From: Dipteris shenzhenensis
Lineage: Eukaryota > Polypodiophyta > Polypodiopsida > Gleicheniales
Assembly: GCA_047967505.1 (NCBI GenBank)
Contig: CM106538.1
Reading direction: 5' to 3' (one strand)
Length of the DNA stretch: 64,000 nucleotides
Below are positions 45,466-55,122 of this stretch, piece by piece. The notes beneath the pieces are model-generated. The model was not told the DNA's origin, did not search any database, and worked only from the letters and a program-made list of their open reading frames with translations. Both the position numbers and the translations under genes were made by a program. How positions within the stretch are numbered: position 1 is the stretch's first letter; every line of letters starts with the position of its first letter.

Positions 45466-46375
45466 GGGTGGGGAGATGATAAAGAAAGGGAGATGGACTA
45501 CGATGGAAGAAAGAAGAGAGTGTTTGTGGAAGGACTAGGATGGAAGAATACAAGTTAATGAGAAGCACTAGGATGGATGAAAGAAGAGAGTGTTTGTGGA
45601 AGAACTAGGATAGAAGAATACAAGTTACTAGGATGGATGAAAGAAGAGAGTGTTTGTGGAAGGACTAGGATAGAAGAATACAAGTTACTGAGAAGGACTA
45701 GGATGTAAGAAATAAGAGAGTGTTTGTGGAAGGACTAGGATGGAAGAATACAAGTGCACTAAGGCACGATGTGTTCACTATGATAAGGATAAGGGTTGGA
45801 ATAAAGTGAGAGAAGCATTGGTAATGCTCTACTTTAAGTGAGTGGAGATTGTCCAACTGAATAAAATTTTGCAGAGCATTGGGAATGCTGTACTTTAAGT
45901 GAGTGGAGTATTGGGAATTGATACTTGCGAGTGAAATATATTACAAGTGAGAGAGAGAGAGAGCGATAGAAAGTGAGGAAAGATGTAAAGTGAAAGACGA
46001 ATACAAGTTAATTAGAAGGACTAGGATGTAAGAAATAAGAGAGTGTCTTGAAGGGATAGAAAGTGAGGGAAGATGTAAAGTGAAAGACGAATACAAGTTA
46101 ATCAGAAGGACTAGGATGTAAGAAATAAGAGAGCGTTTGTGGAAGGACTAGGATGGAAGAATACAAGTGCACTAAGGCACGATGTGTTCGCTATGATAAG
46201 GATAAGGGTTGGAATAAAGTGAGAGAAGCATTGGGAATGCTCTACTTTAAGTGAGTGGAGACTGTCCAACTGAATAAAATTTTGCAGAGCATTGGGAATG
46301 CTGTACTTTAAGTGAGTGGAGCATTGGGAATTGATACTTGCGAGTGAAATATATTACAAATATTACATCATCACA
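45466..46375. repeat. Tandem and segmental repeats downstream of the peptidase array
   Basis: A unit of about 60 bp ('actaggatggaagaatacaa', 'gagagtgtttgtggaag') is repeated several times at 45480-45760 and 46010-46165. A larger block of about 200 bp that starts 'aaggcacgatgtgttc' at 45771 is repeated from 46174, 403 bp away, including 'agcattgggaatgctgtac'. A (GA)n run lies at 45950-45965. The two levels of repetition show successive duplication. Confidence 0.88.
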
Positions 46376-46557
46376 TATTCATATCAAAATTCTCACCACA
46401 CAAGGATTTATTTCCAAATAATCACATCAGCACACATTCATATCATAAAATTGTGTGCATGAAATAATTATATAAATATCATCAGTAAATGCCACTTAAG
46501 TAATAAGTCACAAATTGGTGTATAATCAACAAAAACTACAAACACAACATCATACAT
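46376..46557. other. AT-rich 3' flank of the peptidase array
   Basis: No feature was recognised. A poly(A) signal for the minus-strand gene is plausible in this AT-rich tract but cannot be singled out. Confidence 0.35.
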
Positions 46558-46560
46558 GCA

Positions 46561-46855
46561 TCACAACTCTTCTGATGCTTCTAGTGAAGACTGTGGCAAC
46601 TCTTCTGATGCTTCCAATGGAGGCTGTAGTGCTCTAGATGTACACTCAGTCTCTACTTCTTCTGTAGTATGTAGTGCTTTCGGAGTAGACTCAGTATCCT
46701 CTTCCTCAAATGCAAGCGGAGGCTATGGCAACTCTTCTGATGCTTCCAGTGGAGGCTGTGGTGCTGTAGGTGTACACTAAGTCTCTACTTCTTCTGTAGT
46801 GTGCAGTGCTTTCACAGTAGACTCAGTCTCCTCTTCCTTAAATGCAAGCTCTGAT
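46561..46855 (-). repeat. 132-bp repeat coding an acidic 44-residue tail
   Basis: Two units and a partial third, 132 bp apart (for example 'tgcaagc' at 46711 and 46843), encode on the minus strand 'LAFEEEDTESTPKALHTTEE' and 'PPLEASEELP'. The period is an exact multiple of three, so the repeat kept the frame, but two TAG codons now lie in the first unit. It forms the C-terminus of peptidase cassette 3. Confidence 0.85.
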
Positions 46856-47577
46856 ATTGCTTCAGTTGCACATTGTATTCTAATGGCAACAAGTAGGTCT
46901 CGAATGATTTCAGCCACAATTGTATATCCTCCTCTAAATATTTGAGCTCCAAAGAGTCTTCCGATGAGATCTGTGGCTTAAGTGAGAAAATTTCTTTGAA
47001 AATCAACATGCAATTGTAGGCAACTCTCCACCCACAACTATGCCCATCTTCGTGCTCTACTACTAAACACTTTTGGAAGTCTACCGAGTCTTTGTACTGT
47101 CCTGTTTCTCTGATAGCAGATACCAACTTCTCAATCGACCTGCTCATCATGACATATTAAAAAAACTTAGTGTGTCTATTACATAAGGTACATAATATAG
47201 AAATAACAACAGATTAATAGAATACTTACGTTTGCACTGAGCCATGGAAGCCTGCAATCGAGTTAACAAACCAATAATAGTTGCCTTCAAGGTCCCAAAC
47301 CACCAGACTCCAATGTTCCCTACACGAATAATTAAGAACCATTATTATTTAACACAATGTTGCCAGTATAAGATGAAAATAAAGGTTGCCATGATACTTA
47401 CATCTCCTGATATGCCATAAATAGGACTCGCATGCCATGTAAATGTAAAGGCTATAACCATTTACAAACATCGGCTATCATCTTTCTGCTACCGCTAAGT
47501 ATAAGAGAAAGGAGGGAATCCAACATATACACACGGTTTTGTACGGCTCTACCAAATCGTGAGATAACTATACTCCA
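46561..47577 (-). pseudogene. Ulp1-like (C48) cysteine peptidase cassette 3 (C-terminal)
   Basis: Three exons are visible: 47577-47402 (with a TAG in 'DVCKWL.PLHLHGMRVLFMAY'), 47319-47230 with the catalytic His block EHWSLVVWDLE, and 47139-46561 with the catalytic Cys block EDGHSCGWRVAYN (Cys codon 47034-47036). Splice sites GTAAGTAT and (T)GTAG/GCAG fit at each edge; the N-terminal exon of this cassette is fused to cassette 2. Family knowledge: C48 peptidases cut SUMO-type isopeptides using His-Asp-Cys and a Gln. Here the usual Asp position reads Asn (WFVNSI). The tail encodes an acidic 44-residue repeat, listed separately. The stops make this cassette probably dead. Confidence 0.8.
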
Positions 47578-47657
47578 CCAACAAATAAATGAATATTAGC
47601 TTATTAGATTTAATCAAAATACTGAATTATCAAGCAGAGAAAAAGTTTGTATCAAAC

Positions 47658-48929
47658 CTGAGAATGGCCATCATAACGTTTTTATTGACCTCATTTGAAG
47701 CTCTAGAGAGGATTGAAATCTTCTCTCCCCCAAATTCAAGATACTGAGGTCTATGTTGAATCATAACCCTAACATTAAAAGAGCTTCCCAATTCTTCCAA
47801 TGAAGCCATGTTTGTAGAGTTGAGGTCTTCTATCCCCTTTGACTCTTTGACGGCATTCATTTCGCACTCCTCTGAGCCATTATCATCTATTTGCCTTGTG
47901 GGAGGGTCCATAATGTCTCCCTTAATGATTGCTCGAATGGTACATGTTATAAATGCATAGAGATGCAAATCCGTATATGTTGACAATGTTGTGTCATTTT
48001 GTATCTCAAAAATTTGACCAAGTACCAAAAAGCAATTGTAGCCCACCCTCCATCCACAATTATAGATGTGGCTATTCTCTTGATGTGATACCTGACATGT
48101 TATATACTCTATTTGTTGTGCCAAGTCACATTGCCGCATTACTGTGTCGATAGCACCTACTAACTTTCGAGCTGATCTGCACATCAAAACATATAATGAC
48201 AGTGAATATGTGCATTGCATATCAATCTACATGTCAAGAAGTGACAACAAGTGTCGTCTATACTTACTCTAACACAGTGCCATGGACGGATGTCATTGAG
48301 TTGTCAAAGAAGCACTTCTTCGCAAAGATGTCCACGACTACCAGACTCCAATGTGAGCTGCATTATCAATAAAGAATAATTACTGTGTTTGAGACAATTC
48401 TAGCAATGCAATAGAAAAAACAAGTAGGGTTTGATGCTTACTTCTCATAATATGCTGTAAAAATAACTCGTGCGTCATTCATAGGAACGTGCTTCAACCA
48501 CTTGCAAACATCCTCTATGGTTTCTTCTTTGTTGCTAAGTACTTCCGAAATACGAGGATCGAGCATATATGAAACGCTTTGTATATTTTGTGGAAAATTT
48601 GCTATAACATTACTATATTTTAAAAAAAAAGTATTAGCTTCTTGGGTTTAATCAAAATAAGCAAAGTATAAAGCCAAGGAAAAGGCTGCATCAAACCTGA
48701 GGATGGTTGTAATGACTTTGACATTAACCTCTTTCTTAGGATTCAAGAGGATTGAAATCTCTTCTTCACCAAATTCAAAAAAATGAGGTTGTTGTCGAAT
48801 TAACAACATAGCGGTGAATGAACTTCCAATCTGCTCTAATAGATTCATATTTTCATGACTCATCTTATTGAGAGAGTAGTCTACATCGTATTCTTCTTCA
48901 CTTGCTATGTCTTCTACATCCTCCTTCTG
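47658..48929 (-). CDS. Ulp1-like (C48) cysteine peptidase cassette 2 and start of cassette 3
   Basis: Exons read by eye: 48929-48697 (substrate-side domain, 'FFEFGEEEISILLNPKKEVN'), 48612-48442 ('SYMLDPRISEVLSNKEETIE', 'ARVIFTAYYEK'), 48357-48268 with catalytic His (AHWSLVVVDIF) and FFDNSM, and 48176-47658. The last exon carries the Cys block IYNCGWRVGYN (Cys codon 48056-48058) and runs on without a break into the N-terminal domain of cassette 3 ('YLEFGGEKISILSRASNEVN'). That shared exon is strong evidence that the cassettes form one protein. All exons are open and all edges have GT-AG signals. It is the best-preserved cassette; the Asp position is Asn if aligned to the DSM of Ulp1. A SUMO-protease-like role is inferred. 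Confidence 0.8.
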
Positions 48930-49306
48930 CTATAAAAATATAAAAAAGTTATGCGATGTACACATCCCAAATAAAGGCTTAAACAAGCAGATAAGGTTTC
49001 ATACATGCTTTCATTAAAGTGAGTCTCTCCTCCGCTTGGAGCAAAAATTTAAAAAGTAAGGTTTCATATATGCTTTCATTAGAGTGAGTCTCTCCTCCTC
49101 TTGGAGGAAAAATTTAAAAAGTTATGAGATTTACACATCCCAAATAAAAATAAAGGTTTAAATAATCATAGAAGTATAAAGATAGCATGCTTTCATTAGA
49201 CTCAGTCTCTACTCCTCTTGGAGGAAAATATAAAAAAGTTATGAGATTTACACATCCTAATTAAAGGCTTGAACAAGCATACAAGTATAAAGATAAGGTT
49301 TTATAC
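48930..49306. repeat. Repeat-filled intron between cassettes 1 and 2
   Basis: Three imperfect units contain 'tgctttcattaga', 'gagtctctcctcctcttgg', 'aaaatttaaaaagttatgag' and 'tttacacatcc' in order. Splice signals flank the tract (donor GTATAA at 49306, acceptor TTTTATAG ending at 48930 on the minus strand), so it is best read as an expanded intron. Confidence 0.8.
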
Positions 49307-50508
49307 ATGCTGCAATGTAGTCATATTTTCAGGTTGTTTCCCAATGGTAGCAATTAGACGCTGAATACTCTTAGCCCGAAATGCTAGCAGATCGGCTTCT
49401 GTATATGATTCCATTTTGACTGGTAACTCCAAATCAAAAATCTCTCTAAGAAACAACATGCAGTTGTAGGCAACTCTCCACCCACAGCTGTGCCCATCTT
49501 TTTGCTCCACTGGCAGACGTCTTTTGAATTCTACTTGGTCTTGTTGCTCCACTGGTTGTTCTGATAGCAGATAGTAGTCGATATGCAGCACTGTCCATCA
49601 TGACATATTAAATATATTAATATGTCATGATCATAAGATACAAAATAAGAAAGTATCAAAAATATTAAGAGAATAATTACCTTGGGGAGTTGGCATGATA
49701 GCCTTCCATTGAACTCACAAACCACAAACGATTGAGTTCAAGGTCCCAGACGATCAGACTCCAATGTGAGCTACACGACCAGAATAAAAATAATTATTGT
49801 TTTACACAAACTTGCCAAAGAAATAGTAAAAATAAGGTTAGAGTTGATACTTACGCCTCATGATAAGGCATAAGGATGACTCGCACCCCATCTAAATTCA
49901 AAGGGCTTAACCAGGTACAAACATCTTCTATAGTCTTTTGAGGAGAGCTAAGAATAGAAGAAAGGAGAGCATCGAGCATGTAGACACGATGCTACACTGC
50001 ACTAGGAACTGCACTAGGAAGCTAAGAAATAACTACACTGCACCAAGAAATAAACAAACGTTAGCTCATAGAATTGATTTGCATTCTGCACTAGGAAACT
50101 GATATATAACTACACTGTAAATAAATAAACAAATGTTAGCTCATTGAAGTAGCAATAAATAAACAAACGTTACCTGAGAATGGCCAAGATAACATTGTCA
50201 TTAACCTCTTTTAAAGGATTGGAGAGGATTGAAACCTCCTCTCTACCAAAGCTCAAATACTGAGGTTCTCGTTTCAAAACGATCCTAACTTCAAATGAGC
50301 TCTCCATTTTATCCAATGCAGCTAAATTTACAGAATGGGACTCTGTCATAGCTTGTATTCTATGTTTGGGGTCATTCTGCTTTTCCATGGTGTCTTTAAA
50401 GCTCTTGTGCTCATGGGATTCTTCAATCAAATTTAGAGGTGGTTGCATTGTTGAAGTAGAAGGGAGTGCCTCCATAATGACTTCATCCATTTCTTCTCCC
50501 TCTATTGC
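49307..50508 (-). pseudogene. Ulp1-like (C48) cysteine peptidase cassette 1
   Basis: Exons: 50508-50174 (N-terminal domain with 'YLSFGREEVSILSNPLKEVN' after an acidic lead), 50021-49855 ('HRVYMLDALLSSILSSPQK', 'GVRVILMPYHEA', with a TAG just upstream), 49770-49681 with the His block SHWSLIVWDLE, and 49590-49307 with the Cys block KDGHSCGWRVAYN (Cys codon 49494-49496). The His exon is exactly 90 nt in all three cassettes. A frame change inside the last exon separates 'RLLSAIRTT' from 'VEQKDGHSCGW', and the Asp position reads Ser (WFVSSM), so activity is doubtful. The predicted fold is that of SUMO/Ulp1 proteases; substrate unknown. Confidence 0.78.
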
Positions 50509-50600
50509 CTGTAAACAAATATGAGAGATTAGATTCATTATCTTTAAATTTAAATCTTATTTAAAAAATTATATTTAGTTGAGAAATAGAGAGTTCATAC

Positions 50601-51459
50601 CGCTAAGTATTGTCGTAGTGGCCTTTTTTCATAACCCTGCGAGCCATAATTATCAAAGAAGGCATCATCATGTTTGTCTTCATCCACCAACCTCTCTCTA
50701 AACGGGTCATGTAAGTCCATCTTTTCATCATCATCAACTGGGACAATATGATCTTCAAGGTAATCATCCATGTCATAAGTGTCCTTGTGGTCTATCTCTT
50801 TTTCATAGCCTGTGGTTAGATCTGCTTGAAGCTAAAAATAAGCCATGAAATGCTTATTTTCAATAATATTTGTGGAGTTGCCTTTTTTAAGGAGATCCTC
50901 AAATAAATATCCCATCCTGCACAAGGTGACCTCCCAACCTGCCGGTAGCAAATTCTCCATCATGGTAAGCAAGAGACTCCCACTTTTTGCAGGACTTCCA
51001 TAGTTGTTTTTTTGATAATGTATGGACCTGGGAATATCTTGCTCTTCTAGCATCAATCTCAAATTATTCGAATTCCCTCTTATGTTCTTTTGTAAGGAGT
51101 GATCAGGGTTGGGACTCCGGATACACAAAAAGAATGATTCAAGAGATTGAATCGCTATGCCACATTCTCTCTTGCCTCTCTTTGCTACATAAACACCACT
51201 ATAGATCTTCAAATCTGATGAATATGCTCACTCTAGAGTAACCTGCATGGCTTCTTTGTCTTTTTATCAACAAAAATGACAATGTTGTAAATTGCCACTT
51301 TGCTAATGGTGGTATATACTATTCTATCAATGAAGTTATGGATATCATCGCTAGAAACTTCGAGGAAACTTCATTGATAAAGAATAGTTGTGGCTTATCC
51401 CATGCTGACTCATTCCTGAAGAAGTCATCTTCTGAGACTCCCCTGAAATTTACAAGCTT
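50601..51459 (-). pseudogene. Linker region between ORF2 and the peptidase cassettes
   Basis: Coding-like text continues after the ORF2 stop, but in shifting frames: 'VSEDDFFRNESAWDKPQLFF', then 'DIHNFIDRIVYTTISKVAIY', then an open 126-codon stretch (51212-50832) with 'CGIAIQSLESFFLCIRSPNP' and 'AKSGSLLLTMMENLLPAGWE'. An acceptor TTATTTTTAG and donor GTATGA bound an acidic exon 50831-50601 ('DMDDYLEDHIVPVDDDEKMD') that leads toward cassette 1. The simplest reading is one long gene from ORF2 into the peptidases, decayed here. An alternative is two genes with a degenerate spacer. Confidence 0.55.
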
Positions 51460-53811
51460 TCAGGACTCTGCCGTAACCTCTACATTGAATTGAAAGCTTT
51501 GGTGCATATCTGTCGGCATCCTTATCTCGATGATTAATCTTTCCACATATGCAACCACCTGTTGTGGGATTTCTTTTCTCATATAAGAGGTTACTATTTC
51601 TGACCCATCATCATCCTTTTTAATCCACCTGTTTGCCCATAGCTTTACCTTGGGTGTTGACAAAGATGCTATATGCTTCACCACATTATAGTCAATGTTA
51701 CAATGAGTAAGTGGAATTTGTTTCTCTGACAGCAAATACTTAATGGCACTATGCACTGCATCACGCCTCACCTGTACATTGATGCATTCTTCCATGCAGT
51801 GGTCTTTGTCTTTTTTTCCAAAAAACCATTTTTTCTTTAAAATTTTTTGTGCTGCCATGGATGCATACTTGTCAGGTAAGTACTTTATAGGCCTCCACAT
51901 CCTTGCCGTCAACTCCTTCTTATCCATTACCTTTGACTTTCCAGAGATAAACAAAGGAGCTTTATAGGTCAACTGTCCACGCTCACAAGCAATGCACGTT
52001 TCAAGCATCTCATTGAACACTTCAACAGGACGAAATATGATAGAAGTGTAGTCGGCATATCTGTCCCTCACCACCTTGAGGCTTGTCATACTTTCTTCTC
52101 GCTCTTGAGTTCCCTTAGGCACAACTGCACTCAAAGAAGTATAGAAGTTCGTGAGTGTGTCGGCGTCTGCTTTTGTGACCTTTCGCTTCAAATCAGGATT
52201 TGGAGAACCAAATGTTGTCCATATAACCCTTGCCTTCTGTAAGACCTCTGATGTTGAGGATATCTTACGCTTTCCATGGACATAATGATTAAGTCTTTCG
52301 TACTCAATCAAATACTTGATCTCATGCTTGAATATACATATTGTTGCAGGATAATAATGGAATGAACTTATCTTTGCAAATTGTTCTGAAGTGAGTCTTT
52401 TGACCTCCTTTGCTTCCTTTGCGATCTGATTACAAGCATAAGGCCAATGTTGACCATCAATGGGCTGGAATCTGCAATGAAGGAGGAATTCCTTCTTTGC
52501 TTCCTTTAGCATATTCTCACCTTGTGCCTCTTCGCCTTGTTCATGTGGAATATTTTTGAGAGTGTCTTTAAAGAATCGACTGAAGGTTTCCTCGAAATGT
52601 GTAGGCCCTGTAAATGTTATTTGATCCAGAAAACTATTTTTGATTGGACAAAACATTATTGGGCGCAAGACCACATTGCTTACCACAGGTTTCTTACCAT
52701 CTCTCAAAGCCTCGTATATTTGCAGTGCATAGGATATATCAAGGCTTCGGCTATTAGTAAAGACAGCTGCAGCTTCCACATCTTTGGCATTCACAAACCA
52801 CGTCCTTTGGCCCCAGATATATCCCACATCATCATCTGTAACTGCTTCATTAAGATGCAGATTAAGATTTTTGATTGATGTGAGCTCATCCTGATCATCT
52901 TCAGCCTCGGGTTCTGAGTCTTCTTCATCTTTCTCTTCTTTTAACCGTTTTTCATCCACATTATCTCTCTCTATAGTGGGACGATGCCTTTTTTTACTGC
53001 TTGGAACCGTGGCTCTTGTAGTACTAGCCTTTTGCATTTCACGTCGTGGTTTGCTAGCAAGAGCTTCTAGCATAACTGCAGTGGATCGACCTTGATCTTC
53101 TTCAATTTTTTTTAATTCCCGTGCACTCAAGGCTTGTGTTTCATCATCCTTAGTTACATCCACCATTTCTTGCTCTAGAAGTTTGCGCTCATGTTCTACA
53201 CGTTTGTGACAGTGTGCCTGTTCTTCTTGTCCCTGCATCGAAGTCTAAGCTTTTTGATCTCCTTCATGTGAAGATCCTTGAATATGAGGAGCATATTGTG
53301 CATCCTGAAAGTACTCAAACATTATCTTTGCATGCATCCTTTTTGCCACCACACTAGGAAATTGCTCCCAAGTATATGAAAGAGTCTCCAATGCACTTTG
53401 CAGCTCTGGAAACTTTGATGGTTGAGGAGGAGGCATCACAAAGGTCTTTGAGTCTCTCCTTGACACAACAATATGAAGACCGCCAACTTCAAGATCTGAA
53501 CTCTTTGTAAAAATATCCACAAAAGTCTCTTTTGGCTCTATCATTATGCCTACTACAAGGCTTGAAGTCATATCTTTTTTGAAGAAAGTAGCATCCCATG
53601 GATCTTCAACACCATTGAACTCCCTTTTTGACATAAGTAGAAAGAGTCTCTTTTCCTTTTGATGAAGAAACCAAGCTCTTCTGCCCATGTGATATCGAGT
53701 CCACCTATTAAAGCCATTGGGGCTATATTCCTTTCCTTTGAAATTCAAAGTGACATCAGAAACCCATTCTCTGATCTCAGAGTCATTTAGGATAGCCACC
53801 ACATTAAACAC
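51460..53811 (-). pseudogene. ORF2 of locus H: ~784-codon unknown protein split by one TAG
   Basis: Two open stretches (53811-53245, 188 codons; 53238-51460, 592 codons) are in the same frame and separated only by one TAG at about 53245. The first has no ATG at its edge; a splice acceptor (…GAAATAG) precedes GTG 53811, so it is probably an internal or second exon. The second could start at ATG 53238. The protein has a mixed N-terminal domain, a highly charged central part ('EEDSEPEAEDDQDELTSIKN') with basic clusters suggesting nuclear location (SSKKRHRP), and a C-terminal domain with a few Cys ('MLETCIACERGQ'). I do not recognise a domain. Its place between the transposase and peptidases suggests a partner function in the same system. 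Confidence 0.7.
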
Positions 53812-53832
53812 CTATTTCATTAATTTTGGACT
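53806..53832. repeat. 27-bp direct repeat, copy 2
   Basis: Identical to 44618-44644, same orientation. On the minus strand it covers the putative splice acceptor of ORF2. The two copies bracket ORF2, the three peptidase cassettes and the small ORF as a 9.2-kb unit. Confidence 0.95.
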
Positions 53833-54569
53833 TTTTGTGTTGTTTTTGGACGAAGCCCAAAAATCCTTCCCAAATGAAAACTTTACTTTATGAAAATATC
53901 CTTTCCAAATCAAAATTTTACTTTCTAAAAAGTTTCTTCCCAAATCAAAAGTTCACTTTGTGGCACTGTCATATTCACATAAAAATATTGTTTTTTCAAT
54001 CTATACTTTTGCACCAACATGCAAGAATTTGAAATAATCCTATATTAGAAATTCTAGCTATATCTAAGTTATTTGTTAATTTAATTATTTTTAATATTTT
54101 TCCTTGACGTTTTTCCTTCCCAAATCAAAAGTTCACTTTGTGGCTCTATCATATTCACATACAAATATTGTTTTTTCAATCTATACTTTTACACCAACAT
54201 GCAAGAATTTGAAATAATCCTATATTAGAAATTCTAGCTATATCTAAGTTATTTGTTAATTTAATTATTTTAAATATTTTTCCTTGACGTTTTTCATTGA
54301 CATGATAAATTTATAAATCCATGAAAGGAGACTTAAATATTTCATGAAAATAACATTGTCACTCGGCAATATGCACAAAATTTAACAAAACTTTTAATAA
54401 ATAGAAAGAAGACATGATGCCATAAGACCAAAGAGGGATAATAGCAATTGTAGCTTTATGTATATGATTACATTGAGAGACGTTGCTCTTAGCTACAGTC
54501 TTTATATCCAAAATGATATAGATTGAACATATGTTTACAATTTAAATTGTTGCTCTTAAAGAGCCTCAA
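53833..54569. repeat. AT-rich spacer with a 180-bp tandem duplication
   Basis: A block starting 'ttcccaaatcaaaagttcac' (about 53936) recurs 180 bp later (about 54116) almost unchanged, and a degenerate earlier version starts near 53866. No ORF is present. The tract separates ORF2 from ORF1 together with the next repeat. Confidence 0.88.
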
Positions 54570-55010
54570 TTCGTGCCATCTGCATAATTTGACACCCCAT
54601 TGTCTTATTGCTCAATGTCACGACAGTCCCTTGCCAGTTGCCATCTGCATAATTTGACCTAGGCTTGTCTTGCCAAGCCTTGCCCCTTGGGTGCATTGAC
54701 TCCCCATTGTCTTATTGCTCAATGCGATAGTCCCTTGCTAGGTGCCATCTGCATTAACTCCCTGTTGTCTTGCCAAGCCTTGACCCTTGGGTGACATCCA
54801 GTGCAAAATACAGGTGCCATCTGCAAAATACAGGTGCCATCTGCATTAACTCCCACAAGTTATCTTGCCAAGCCTTGCCCCTTGGGTGCATTGACTCCCC
54901 ATTGTCTTATTGCTCAATGTGATAGTCCCTTGCCAGGTGCCATCTACATTAACTCCCTATTGTCTTGGCAAGCCTTGACCCTTGGGTGTCATCCAGTGCA
55001 TATTTTGACT
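54570..55010. repeat. Minisatellite between ORF1 and ORF2
   Basis: The phrases 'gtgccatctgcat', 'taactccc', 'ttgtcttgccaagccttg', 'cccttgggtg' and 'ccccattgtcttattgctcaatg' recur about six times in changing order and spacing. It is GC-richer than its surroundings and non-coding. Confidence 0.88.
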
Positions 55011-55122
55011 CTCATTTGACATACGAGGTGATGACTCTGATTATAATTGTCTTGGATTGGCTCCTTGCCTAGTACCCAAATAAAATCCTTCTGAATCAAT
55101 GGACTTCAATACAAAGCTTTAA

